In this document: positions 47,498 to 59,759 of the stretch, one piece after another | Layout: every line of letters starts with the position of its first letter | Numbering within the stretch: position 1 is the first letter of the stretch | Source: Rhizophagus irregularis | Taxonomy: Eukaryota > Glomeromycota > Glomeromycetes > Glomerales > Glomeraceae | NCBI RefSeq assembly: GCF_026210795.1 | Contig: NC_089438.1 | Location: forward strand, 3,865,501 to 3,929,500 | Length of the DNA stretch: 64,000 nt | Reading direction: 5' to 3' | Notes under the pieces: generated by a model | Told to the model about the DNA's origin: nothing | The model's database searches: none | The model's input: the letters and a program-made list of their open reading frames with translations, nothing else | Translations under genes and position numbers: made by a program

Positions 47498-49110
47498 TTC
47501 ATTTATAAAAATTTTCTTCGAATTAATTATATCGCTTACTAGAACAGGATCCCAAAAAATATAGGTCAGGTGCAGACAAAAACTTTACTATTAACTGTAC
47601 CATTTTTTCAGTGATAATTTCAGTCAATATCTAAAAAAGGTGATAAAATTTCCACCTGCATTATGATTTTTTTTTCTTTTTCGTATGTACTGTATATATT
47701 GATATTTCAGGGACCTCTTAAGCTACAAATTTAGTATTTTTGTACCGTATCATTCGTGTCCAAATTTTACTTAAAACAAAATTTTGGATATCTGGATAGA
47801 TAGTCTCAATTAGATAAATAAAATAGGTTGATAAAAAATTATCCTTTTGGACCAATTATCTGATAAAAAATTTATTTTTAACCGTTTAAAATCCTATATA
47901 CTGTAAAAAAAAAAAAAAAAAAATATTTATTTGTTAAAATTATCACTTATTTTGTTATTTAATAAAATATACTAAGTCTCATTTTCGAAATGAAATTGTA
48001 AGGAAATCCACTGAAAAAAAAATATATTGGAATTTAATTAAATATAAAAAACAATTAAAGTGTACTGTGTACGTGTCGCCTGTCACACAATCTAGGATTT
48101 TAATTCTGGCCGGTATAATTATAGACAAATAGAAAGAATGGATAATTACTTTTTTTTTTTAATACCATATAGTTACTACAAGCATAATAAAAGATTTTAA
48201 AATATAAAAAAACTCTTTCCCTTTCGATCGCTTGACCAAAAATTTTAAAGTCAAAAAAATGACAAAAAATTATATGATAATATTGCAAATTCATTATTTT
48301 GAGTCTCTTATTTAAACCAAGTTTTGTCATTTTTTCATTATAGATTAGTGAAATATTGACCAAAGATGTTTTACACAAATAGTTGAAATATCTTGGAAAA
48401 ATGATAAAAACCCAAGCTTTCTTTCGATAAAATGATCAACAAGACTGTTAAATGTCGGCACGTTAGTGCACTATCCAACTTTTTATGGAGTAAAGATGAA
48501 GGTTATATGACCCTAAAGTTTTTTGAGAGGAGACCTTTGGAGACGGCTGCGGGTGGCGAAGTAAAGATGATACTCACATGAGCACATGAGCGACCATAAA
48601 TAAGAAAGTTGTGGTTGATTAATTAAATAGATTGTGAAACGGAAGCAGCAGTTGTTTGTGCACTCCACCTTGCAGATCCTTAGATCAAGAATGATAAGAA
48701 CGAAAAAATAATTTAATATTCTGAAAAATTTCTATTGTCAAATAGGAAGATTTTTATTTGTAACTACGAAATTTTTTCTGGATGTATGGTAATACTTATA
48801 ATTTTTAAAATTATAAATCAAAACATTGGAAATTTTATATTAGTTCGTAACATATGAATCGCTTTTATTATTCGTCTTTTACGTCTGCATCATTGAAAAG
48901 TATAGCATTTACATAGCTTGATGATCAGAAAAAATATGATTTTAAACTATCGAAGCAGTAATTCATATAATGACAATCTCTTTTTTTTTTCTTTCTTTGT
49001 ACACGTACATTGATTTGCATAAATTTAGGTAGTACAATGTTGCTTTATGTACTGTAACATTCACTTTGGTTACACATTACTTTTTTAATATGTATAACCT
49101 CGGAGTTAAA
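47498..49110. other. AT-rich intergenic, nothing supported
   Basis: Poly-A run near 47906-47923. No exon recognised. Confidence 0.5.
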
Positions 49111-49129
49111 ACACCGGTTCTAACCTTTT

Positions 49130-49204
49130 CTTTTCTTTTTATATAAAAATAATAAATATATTGATAAAAAAAATTTAAAGCCTTACAGTATAACATATTT
49201 CATT
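49130..49204 (+). promoter_or_regulatory. Upstream block of the kinase at 49205
   Basis: CACCGGTTCTAACCTTTTC followed by a pyrimidine run lies about 90 bp upstream of the ATG. The paralogue at 59760 has ATTCCGGCTTAACCTTTC in the same place. The leader TTACAGTATAACATATTTCATT just before the ATG is shared with the paralogue at 34509. Role inferred from conservation between copies only. Confidence 0.45.
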
Positions 49205-51491
49205 ATGTCATTTGGTAATAATAAATCAATTAATAATGCACTTAACAGATCATATGCATTAATGGATTCAAATACTCGTCTTAATGCACACAAAGCCTAT
49301 GAATTCCGAAAACAAACAATTCTTGATAATGAATCACTTACGGAAAATGAAAAATCTGAAGCAATAAGAATTCTAACTCAAAATTATGATCTTAACAAAC
49401 TTACTTTAAATGAAGGAACAAAAAGAATTTGTGAAAATTGTAACCAAGAATGTTTAGCTACAACATATTGTGAATATTGTGTTCGAAATTATTTAAAAGC
49501 AAAATTTTCAGATTGGACATCTGGAAATGTTATTATTGATAATTTGATACAAGAATGTCAAATGAAAACAATTGTCCCATCTCTCATACCAGAATGGATT
49601 CCATATAATAGTCTACAAAATATTGAATACTTAACAAAAGGTGGATTTTCAGAAATTTATACAGCAAACCGGATTGATGGTAGTTTTATTGAATGGGATT
49701 CTAAAGAACAGCAATTAAAGAGATTTGGAAGTCATTCTGTAGTACTTAAAAGATTAGAAAATGTTGAAAATGCAAACCAAAGTTGGATTGGAGAGGTTTG
49801 TAATCTAAATTTAAAAAAAGAACAGAAATATTTTGTTTAAAATTTTTTAATGGTTTATTTTATAGGCTAAATCACATTTAAATATAAGCAATAAATGGAA
49901 TGATATTGTCCGATGTTTTGGATTAACACAAGATCCATCAAATGGAGATTATATGCTTGTAATGAATAAGCTGGATATAGATTTAAGAAAATACTTACAA
50001 CAAAATCATAATCAACTTACATGGAAAAAAAGAATTCAAATTATTACTGATATAACACTTGCACTTCGAAGAATTCATGAAGAAAATGCAATTCATAGAG
50101 ATTTGCATTCTGGAAATATATTATATAATCTTGGTAGTGCATTCCGTATTAGTGATCTTGGATTTTGTGGACCTGCAGATAAACCATTAAAAAGTATATA
50201 TGGAAACCTTCCATATATAGCACCTGAGGTTATTATTGGAAAAGAACAGACTTTTAAATCTGATATTTATAGTATTGGAATGCTTATGTGGGAAGTTTCG
50301 TCAGGACAAGCACCGTTTATTAATTATGAACATGATTATGATCTCGCAATGAATATTGTTAATGGTATAAGACCAAAAATTGTACTAGGAACTCCTTTAG
50401 AATATAAAAATTTAATGAAACAATGTTGGGATGCTGATCCATCAAAAAGACCTGATAGTTATACACTTCAGAATAAAATGAATGATATTAATTTATTTTA
50501 TCAAAGTAAATCAAATGAATCATTAACTCAACCAGAAGAAAATAGTAATTTTGAAATAGAAAATTGTACTGGCAGTAGCAAACTATTTACAAGTAAACTT
50601 CATCAATTTGACAATCTTCCTGAACCAAGAAATGCGACAGAAGGTATTTATTGATTTATTAACCTTTTTATTTAATTTCTTAAAAAGTGTATTAATATAT
50701 TAATTAATAATGTTTATTTTTTATTTAAATAATAATAGAACAACAAGAAGGTACAAATTAGATAAAATATATTAAATTTAATCTATAAAAATTAATGGTG
50801 TCATGGTTTTTCTTTTTATAGCATTTCATAGTAATAAATCATATGATTTTTATATTCCTAATAATAGTAAGTGCAATTGCATTTATATATGTCAAATATT
50901 ATATAATGAAGTGTTGTTTATTGACTTATTTTGCTTTTTTTTTTAGTTGATGATTTTAATAAATCGAGTAGTAAGAAAAATAGTACTTCAAAAGTAAATA
51001 GCATATTTGAAGGTAATTGAATTACATTTTATTTGAAATAATCAAATGAATGAATAACTTATATTGATGATTATTTAGTTAGCAGCAAAATGTTATCCAA
51101 TATATTTAAAATAAGCTCAAAAAATGGCAAGTAAAATAATTTAAAATATGTTGATTTTATTATAATATTAAACATGATTTATTATTTAGATGATTATAAG
51201 ATTGAATCAATGCAAAAGCAAATAAAGAAACTTCATATTAATGATAATGGTATGATAATACAATTATCTAAATTCTTAAAATAATTATTCTATAGTATTT
51301 TTTTAATTTTAAATTTTAATTTATATTTAATAGATGAAGATGAAGCACATAACAATCCAAACCTTCATTCAGAAGAACAAGATGAATTGGAACTTCCTGA
51401 AAGTAAGAATTATTTTTTAAAATGTTTAAAATTTACTTCTTAAATTACCGAATTTAACGTTATATTTTTTTTCTTTATTTTAGACATTTAA
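49205..51491 (+). CDS. Zn-ribbon TKL-type protein kinase with small-exon acidic tail (558 aa)
   Basis: Nine exons: 49205-49795, 49866-50643, 50739-50750 (12 nt), 50822-50866, 50947-51012, 51079-51126, 51190-51249, 51334-51402, 51484-51491 (TAA). The first intron is phase 0, all others phase 1. The intron after 51126 begins GCAAGT, a GC-AG intron. Zinc ribbon Cys 76, 79, 89, 92; WTSGN linker near 104-108; glycine loop KGGFSEIY (145-152); ATP lysine K182 in VVLK. The C-lobe has HRDLHSGN (H274, D276, N281), SDLGF (D294), APE (316-318) and CWDADPSKRP, and the DNLPEPRNATEG motif before the tail. The tail contains one MQKQIKK-type cassette and one NNPNLHSEEQDELELPE cassette, then ends in Asn-Ile. 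All catalytic residues look present. Closest relative in the window is the minus-strand kinase at 32249-34509. Confidence 0.93.
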
Positions 51492-53080
51492 ATACAGAAG
51501 AATTATAAATTAGATAACCGACATTATTACACCTGATTTTTTTTTCTTATTATAAATTATTTAAACACTATGACTTGATAAGATTTGTTCAAGATTCTTA
51601 GTTTGTAATTTGAATAATTTATTGTTTTATTTTTTATTTTTTTTTATCCTTATATTATTTATGTTAGTAAAATATCATGTATGCAAACTGAATATGTTTT
51701 TATTGAATAAATTTTATAGTATATTTTTAAATGTAAAATTCTATAACATTTCATGCATCCGTTAATGTGGATATGTGGTTTAAAAAAAAAGAGGGAATAC
51801 ATACGTCATAAATATCATATATATTTAAAAAATTTCTTCTTTTTTCTCGCTATTCTTTTTTTTTAATACTTTATTGATTAACATGATCAGATATAGTCCT
51901 TTATACGGATGTATAAATCAATTTAATTTTTTTCTCGTTATAAAAAATGCGAATTTGAGATATAATTTTTTTTAGATGGAAAAAAAAAAGAAATATTATA
52001 CATATTTAATGTATATAAACAAGAAAATATAGTAATGTAATGTAACGTGTATTTTAAAGAAAAATGGTAAAAATGAAAAAAAGTGTAGAATTAGAAAATG
52101 GCGAAAAAAAATGTTTGGCAATTTAAAGAATATGATTAACAAAAAAGAACTACATTATCAATTACCACGAAAAAATTTTACTAATAAAATTTTTATATAA
52201 TGATTATAATAGTATAATACATATACAGATTTTTAATTTCTGATTTGATCCAAACTACTATGCAAAATTAAAATCGGAATTAGATAAAAGTTCTAAGATT
52301 TAAATTATGTTATAACTTCACCTTTTGTGCTTTGAATTAAATCAAGTATTTAATAATTTAATTAATAAAATTACGTCAGATAAACAAATAAATTTTAATT
52401 ACTGAATTATTAATATGAGAATATTCCTATCACTTACATTACAATACTGGAAAAATATTGCCGAAGAATAGGGGCTGTACAACGTAAGATTCGCATAGAT
52501 ATTTTTTTTTCCGCATTTAAGCTCTAACAAAAAATTTCCTCTGCTTCAACATGAGGGTTGGAGATGTATATGCCAATCACCGCGATTTGCACGTGGTAGG
52601 ATAGACGAAACAACAGTATGTATTAGTGATCTCTTTGGAATTCAAGTACAATAAAAACAGGTCAGTGATTTTAGCGAGGAAAAGAGGTCCCAATATGTCG
52701 AGCTCTGATGAAGTTGATTTCCGAGAGAAAAGAACAGTATTTTGGAGACTGACAGACCCTTTAATGTGGAACCTTGGGTATAATCTTAGGAGTCTCAAGC
52801 AGTTAGAGACATTAATTTCCCAGAACTAGAACCACGCTCGTAACAATGATATTTTGACGTTTCCACTCAAGGCGTTCATTATACTCTCTTGTGGACAGTG
52901 TTCCATAGACACTGCATCAAGAAGCAAAATTTTACTTACTAGATCGCTGACTGAATATCCATTTCCCGGTTATAAAAATAATGAAGATATGATTAAGGAT
53001 CCCAACAATGATAATTCCAACACTAGGCAGAATTCTCAGTATAGTACATCGTCAGTAGTTGGGAGAATGGAAAACAAACT
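51492..53080. other. Intergenic with possible decayed coding at 52.6-53.1 kb
   Basis: AT-rich to about 52.4 kb. From 52.6 kb the base composition becomes more balanced and short ORFs appear (e.g. 52854-53084). These may be the decayed upstream part of the repeat-family ORF at 53.4 kb. Confidence 0.3.
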
Positions 53081-53099
53081 CTAGTCGACACAGCTGAGA

Positions 53100-53740
53100 G
53101 GAGCCTGATCAAGAAATGGAAAGGAAGTAGCAATTCACCTGGTTCCAACAGCAATTTAGAAGCTCCAAGACTGATATGCACAGAAAACACGCTCTATCGA
53201 ATCGGGCGAGTCACTCAAAAAATCGTCTAGCAAGAAAAAGAAGACGTCTAATAAGAAGAGGTTGAAAGACGCGTTGCAAGATTATACCATGCTGAAAAGG
53301 CTTATTAAGGAATTAAATACGTTATCAAATTCTGTTTTGGATGTTTCAGAATCGCAACTCAAAGCCCCAGGAAATTTTACTGAATTGTATAATGCATTTA
53401 TCAAAGCTGAGGGAGTACGAATCAAGAAATAATTAGAGCTTATTATTCGTTTTGTAAGGAACTTAAGGATAAGTTTACCACCTATAAAGTATGCATGCAA
53501 AGGACGTGGATCCAGAGAAAATTAAACGATGAAGTAGCAAAACAACTTCCCAATGATCTCTCTAAAAATGCAATTGAGAAGATTGTAGAAAGAGCAAGGA
53601 AGATTTATGATCTCTTCAGTGGTATCGGAGTGATAAAATATGACAGGTAAAACTTGTTCCGCATTAGGAATTTCTAAGTTGAGTTGGGATGCTTTACTAT
53701 GCCGCAGTTGCGTGGTTTTCATGGGTTTCGAAAATAGCGC
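53100..53740 (+). pseudogene. Decayed repeat-family ORF (glomeromycete multicopy protein)
   Basis: Best frame 53420-53648 reads NQEIIRAYYSFCKELKDKF, then RKLNDEVAKQLPNDLSKNAI, EKIVERARKIYDLFSGIG and a stop. Another frame continues with GISKLSWDALL near 53665-53700. This matches, from family memory, the helical domain of a highly repeated glomeromycete protein whose hallmark is KIYxLFSxIGxxKIxRIKSFSxxxISxL. Upstream pieces (about 53100-53400) are in other frames with several stops. I infer a transposon-associated relic. Confidence 0.45.
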
Positions 53741-54308
53741 TTTTTATCAATGTATCAATGAAAAATTAATAAAGCTCGTCTCATCATACATTTCATTTGC
53801 TGCCTTCATTTTTACTGAAAGTTTTGCAGTGTATCAAAATATAAGTTATGATATATCAACCTTCTTATAAATCATTACATAATTGTGTTGAAATATTGGC
53901 AATAAAATCTAATGATGCATCAAAAAAGTATACAGAAATCAATTAATCATTGCTGAACTTACAACATATAAGATGTATAATAATGGTCATTCAAAAAATG
54001 TTTCTTACACTTCTTTCTCAAATATTTCCTTTTTTCATTCATAAAGAAAAATTTGTCACTATCTTTCTCGTAATTTTTGCTGCACTTGTGGTCCGTTGCG
54101 ATTATTAAGATATGTGTATCTGAATTTACTATTTAAGATTATTACTAATATAAAACATCACTTACCCATTACTGGCGTTCTTCTCTTAATCGCCATTACG
54201 TCATACTTTAGATACAGTATTAGTCATTGGTTTGTTCACTTGTGTAACGTAAAGTCATCATAAAAGCCATAAAACTATCACACTGTATTAATCATAAACC
54301 TCTCCACG

Positions 54309-55040
54309 ATGTCTAACAAATCAGAAGAAAAGAATATGGAGCCTAGGGCGCCTTTTAAATGGTCTAAAGAATCAGATGAAAAATTGAAAAAATTGAAAGA
54401 GGAGTTGAAAGCATCTATTAATTGGAGCGAAGTAGACAAGTGGAATGCAGACGGACGACCGTACGAAGAGCACGAAGAAATTTTAATGTTTTTGAATGAA
54501 AATGAGTTTATTAGCTTGGAATCAAATGGTAAACCTACTTACTGATTTATATTCTATTTCATGCATATGTTTGATCAATAAAGCCGAACTTGTTATATTT
54601 TTAAGGAACCGGGTGCACTGGCATTGACAGAGAAAGAAAACAGAGCAATGAAGGAGCACTTTACACAAGTTCCAGGAAGAGTAATCGAACGTCCAGGGAG
54701 GAGTGCCGTTCTAAAACTCCCACCGAAGATGCAACAACTCCCGGACGTTACTACCGTCAATATCGTAGTAAAGTTGTTGGATCCCATCAAATATCCAATT
54801 CAATCGCGAATCACAGAAAGAATACTCAATGATCTAAGTATTTCAGGTCTTTTAAATGGTGTTATTGGATTAAATGTGATGGGGAGGGTTAAAACATATG
54901 AAGTAGGAACAAAAAAATTAAATTCTGCGGTTAATGTTTACAATATTGTTCCAAAGGACATGATATTTATTCACCTGTTTTACCAAAAGAGCAGTATGTT
55001 ATTTTACGCCACTTACGTGGTATATGGTTCAGAGCGTTAG
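54309..55040 (+). CDS. Small spliced hypothetical gene, possible SANT/Myb-like N-terminus (209 aa)
   Basis: Exon 1 is 54309-54528, the intron 54529-54630 (GTAAAC...TTGACAG, phase 1), exon 2 54631-55040 (TAG). Splicing joins two otherwise separate reading frames into one of 209 codons. The first part is charged and helical: FKWSKESDEKLKKLKEEL then INWSEVDKW, with tryptophan spacing that vaguely suggests a SANT/Myb repeat. The second part contains PGRVIERPGRSAVLKLPPKM and VTTVNIVVKLLDPIKYPIQS, which I do not recognise. Alternatives are a relic or another 3' end if a further intron exists near 54.95 kb. No neighbour suggests a role. Confidence 0.45.
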
Positions 55041-56189
55041 CGTTCTTCACAGCTTATTCCAATTTCCTTAACGTTCATTATACTAATAGAATCAACATGT
55101 CCCCGTAATAATAGCAATAGTAATAGTATTTTTATTCTTTCTTTGATAAATCCAGATAATCCTAAATTATCTGGATACCCAATTATTTTTTGCACATAAA
55201 TATAATAAATGAAGTTGCACAAAAAATCACGCACATTCGCACACTTGCTGCGCACATCATATGATTTAACATTTGCGTAAGCCACAAAAACATGTTAAGC
55301 CATTAGGTTAGTCCATTGGAACTTAGTTCCTATGCGACTAATACGAGTATTGGTTTACTATGAAAGAGATTTGGAATGAAATATAATAATCATGTTCATA
55401 TTTTTTATGATAATGAAATAAAATAAAGAAATTACATAATATGTATAATAAACATTTTTATTAAATAAACATGTGCCCATTGCACACATCTCATGTTCGC
55501 ACACACATATAGCGCACATGATATTCAATATTGCTCACATAACTAAAAATAATCACGTGTGCTGTGCTAATATGAGTTCTAATTCAGGCTAAATTTATAA
55601 TTCCGGCCAGAATTACGCCATGATAAGATGATCATTTCCATTTTTGGTGAACTATTCCATAAAAAATTACTTTTTAAAAAATCAAAATTTTCCTTTTTAT
55701 GAGATTATGTTACAAAAGTTTCCAAAAGGGAGATATTTTAGGTTAAACCCATTATAAAATTTGTCCAAGTTATTCATGTACAGAAATTCATCAGATTATC
55801 TGAATATCCAGAATTCAATCTGGATATCCGAATATTCATGAATACCCATTTCTAACAGATAACAAAATATAAGATTACTATCTTTTTATTGTATTGACTG
55901 GAATATATGCAATTGCCTTGTTTGATTTAATAGAGTCAACAAACATGAAAATTAAAGACATAGCTCTACCATTGTTTAAACCTGAACATATTAGAATTTT
56001 CTAACCAAGGGAGTGGAATTATTAATGTTAGATTAATTATTAGTTGATTTGTAATAATACTTAATTTGATATCTTTGTTAGACTAACGAAATAAAAGGCA
56101 AATAGTATTAGCTGTGAATTGCATATTTTGTAACATTACTTATTATATTATTGCATTATTATAAGCAGAATCATTTTAATTTAGGCCAA
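55041..56189. other. Intergenic, nothing supported
   Basis: Contains loosely repeated GCACACAT and GCGCACAT words around 55220-55520; no gene. Confidence 0.5.
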
Positions 56190-57105
56190 ACAATAAAAGT
56201 GTTCAAAAAGTCAGCTGATGATCACGGAAATGACGGTAAGAAATTTCCCTTTTCAACAAAATACTTGTTTCACAAAAAAAAAAAGCTTTGTCGATCATAA
56301 ATTAAGAATCGCGTTAAAATTGTTTAGATTGAAAAAATGTATTATCTAATTAGTTTAGTTTGTTTTAAATTTATGTAAAACTAAGAGAAAATATTTTCAC
56401 CATTATTATGTGAAAGAAATTTGTATTAACGAATGAATTCAGTTAATTATCATTAAAATAGGTTATGATTATAAAAATTCCAACTGATTTGTAAATAATT
56501 ATTATGACAAAAAATAAATTTAATGTTTCCATCTATTTTAACATCAATTTTTCTTAATTTTATTGTTAAAACAATTTGATATTTAATTACATAAATATTT
56601 TCTTAAAATTCAAAAATTTAATAATTTTAATAATGTCAAAAGTAATTATGGATCAAAGATATTATAAATTATCTTTAAATAAAATTAACAAATTTGCCTT
56701 TAAAATGATTGACTGCGTTATATAATTATTATTATCTATGGAAAAAAAATTACAAAAAATCATTACTATATTAATAAACGAAAATATCATAATTTTGCTT
56801 AATCGGATAAATGTGAAGCGGCCAGTATTTTCAATCATGGACACGTGAACAAAGTTAGCTTAATAATCAAAACAAGTAAATGTTAAAATATTACAGGGGA
56901 TAGCAAAATTTTATTAAAATTAGATTTAATGCTCTGAAAAAACAAAATTTAAAGTATTAATTGAAAGGTGAACAAAAAAGAAACTGATTGGTAATCAATT
57001 ATTGCTAAAAGTATCTGCTGAACACGTCTAGGTTACTTCTGTATCATATGCGAACATAAAGAAAAATAAAATGAAGAAAACGAGTAATTTTTTATTAAGC
57101 TCACT
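56190..57105 (-). repeat. Kinase 5'-flank repeat, copy 3 (uninterrupted)
   Basis: Minus-strand copy collinear with 14215-16100: the tract from TTAGTGAGCTTAATAAA through CTAGACGTGTTCAGCAG, GTTCACGTGTCCATG, ATCTTTGATCC and AAAATATTTATGTAATTAAA. It ends at GTGAAACAAGTATTTTGTTG and GATCATCAGCTGACTTTTTG, the promoter-proximal block of the kinase at 16544. No kinase follows it on the minus strand, so this is an orphan promoter flank. It preserves the pre-insertion state of the solo-LTR site. Confidence 0.75.
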
Positions 57106-58300
57106 AAATGTACTTAAATTGTCCTAGTCAAACATCTGACTCAATACAACCAAATTAATAGTAATACAAATGAAATATCTTTAATAATAATTAGTAAAAC
57201 AAGTAAATCAAATAAGTGAAAAAATAAACAAATAAGATTGAACCAATAATGTTACTTTTTCATAATTAAATCCTTCTTCTAGTTGAATATTAGTGTTAAA
57301 ATTAGTAAATGATTGATATATTGCGGATAATTACGGTTAATCAACGTTAATTAATATTTTTTTTTAATGTTATTATTCATTTTTTATAGTGATTATATTA
57401 GCTAAATTTTGTCTAAAAATATTTTATGCATGATTTATTAAAATTACCTTTTTAAAAAAGGATATTTAAGAATTAAAATAATTTCAGATATAAAGAATTT
57501 TGCTGGTGTATTATATATTATTCCTTCAACATTGAACATTCTTATAAGAATATATTTTCAAGGAACGTGAGTTTAAATAATTTGCTTTAATAAAATGGAA
57601 TATATAATATATTATTTTTTTTAATCCATATTTTCTTATAAATACAAATATTCTTTTTTAGGTTTTAAATTTATAGTTTATTTCTTTTTAATTAAAGCAA
57701 AATAAAAGCTTATGTTATCATCACGTTTAACTTTAAATAATGAAGGCTCATCTGCAATATTCAGTGATTTATATTTAGTTATTGTAAATATTCACTCTCA
57801 TCATACGACATTTTTTTATTGCCGCGTCATATAATTAAGTTTATATTATTATTAACGTTAACTAATTTTAAAATAATTGACTAATCATTATACTTAATTC
57901 AATATTTTCCTTAATTGTATTTATTTATTTATCTTGTTAAATTTACATTATTTACGATGTGATTTATTCCAATTAATTAATAAATCCGATTTAAATTGAT
58001 TAAAGGATAGATTGATAATATTTGCAAAAGATAATATTTTATTATTTACGATTCGAAAAAATTTATTTATTTATTTAGGTATTTATTTTAATAAGTATAT
58101 ATATTGTCTTAATTTGAGAAATAGAGTGAATTTATTCCTAACCCGGGGTGAGACCTGATATTACTCTTCCCTCCCCCCTAAACTTCAATTTTGATTGGTT
58201 AATCTCTGACTAATTTTTCTAATTTCGAAATTTTCTGGTTAAAAAAAAAAAATTTTTGCAGCAAGAACGCTTTTTTTTTTATATATATAAAATTATAAGG
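57106..58300. other. AT-rich intergenic, nothing supported
   Basis: No exon or element recognised. A short GC-richer spot (ACCCGGGGTGAGACC) at 58141-58155. Confidence 0.5.
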
Positions 58301-59160
58301 TTAAAGATGAATTTTCAAGTTACTAAGGGATGAAAAAGGTCAAAACACCAAAGATAAGAACGAAAATAACAAGTAAAAAAATAAAGATAATGAAATTCCA
58401 AGGTTAAAGAACGAAAAGAACAAACCCAAAGATTAAGAACGAAATCGGATAAAATAACGAAGTTAAAAGAATAAAGAAAAGGATAAATAACAAAGTTAAA
58501 GAACAAAAAAAAATGAAGCATCAAAGTTAAAGAAAGAAAGAAACCTATAAAAGATGAATGGAATAAAGTTAGTAAGGAATAAAAAAAAACAACAAAAGAC
58601 AAAAAAGAAAACGTACCGTTAACCGAGTTCTATCTTCTCTAAGCTTAATATTAAAAGCGTCTAATAATGAGAAAAAAAAGGAGGAAAGTGTATAACAAAA
58701 ACAAGGAAACTGGTAGAAAGGGAAACAAAAAAGAAAGAGATATGGAGAAAAGGTGAAAAAAGGTGAAAAAGGATAATGAAGAAAACAAAAAAAAAAAAAA
58801 AGAAAAGGAACGAAAAAAAGAAAAGGGAATAAAAAAGAAAGGAGATAATAAAGTAAAATGAAAAAAAAATAAGAAAGGAAGATAAAAATAAGAAAAGATA
58901 AAGAAAACGATATAGAAAGGTGATAAAATAAAAAAGGGGTAGAACAAAAATAAATTAAAAGGTCAAAAGGATGAAAACCTTAAAAAAAAATCCATAAAGA
59001 ACAAAACCCATAAAGTTAAAAAATAAAAAAAATATAAGTTAGTTAAAGAACAAAATACAAGAAACGAAAACAAAAAAGAAAAATGTACAGTACCTTGTCC
59101 GACAGAAATTGCAAAAATGAAAAATAAAAAGAACATACTATCATTCTATCAAAACAAAAA
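58301..59160. repeat. Purine-rich tract (about 850 bp)
   Basis: Nearly all A/G on the + strand, with irregular AAAGAACGAAA, AAGTTAAAGAA and AAAAAGAAAGG words. The Phe-rich ORFs on the minus strand (58315-58602, 58651-58947) are artefacts of this composition. It is the reverse-strand counterpart of the pyrimidine tracts elsewhere but lacks the mini-exon block. Confidence 0.7.
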
Positions 59161-59486
59161 AGGACATAAAACAAAGAAATATCTACTGATGATGACGTAA
59201 TTATCGACCAATCAAATTTTTTGAATTTTCACGTGATCAGGAGGTGAATATATTCACTCCGGTTATGAATAACTTTTCTCTGAGAAATATTATAAATAGC
59301 TTTTTTTTTCATTCTACCATAAATTATATATTGGAACAACTGTTTACAGAACCTATATTATGGGTTAAAAATGAAATTTTTTTTCCTCAACGTAAAAAAA
59401 AAAAAATAATCAAAAAAAAATCGATCTGCATATCAAATTGAGGTGGTTCATTGACTCATTGTTGCTTTATGTAACGTTATTTGTTT

Positions 59487-59650
59487 ACGCGTGATTAAAT
59501 TGTTTGTTTGCGCGTGATTAAATTATTTGTTTCGCGTGATTATGTGCGCCAAAATCTTTTTTAAGAATGAAAAGAATGAATAAATTGTTTGTTTGCGCGT
59601 GATTAAATTGTTTGTTTACGCGTGATTAACTCAATGCGTGATTAACTCAA
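59487..59650 (+). promoter_or_regulatory. Six CGTGATTA repeats upstream of the right-edge kinase
   Basis: CGTGATTA occurs six times (near 59489, 59513, 59535, 59598, 59620, 59637), mostly in the form TTTGTTTGCGCGTGATTAA at about 24-bp spacing. The cluster lies 110-275 bp before the ATG at 59760. Clustered, phased words in a promoter suggest a regulator-binding array, but a simple tandem repeat is equally possible. Confidence 0.5.
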
Positions 59651-59759
59651 TAAATAGAATTCTGGGGTCATAATTCCGGCTTAACCTTTCTATTCTTTTT
59701 TTTTCTTCGTTTCAAAGCCCATAACAAAAAAATTTTAAACCTTTGATTTATATTTCTTT

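Noticed and set aside
58315-58947. Two Phe-rich minus-strand ORFs of about 95 codons
   Set aside because: By-products of the purine-rich tract on the + strand.
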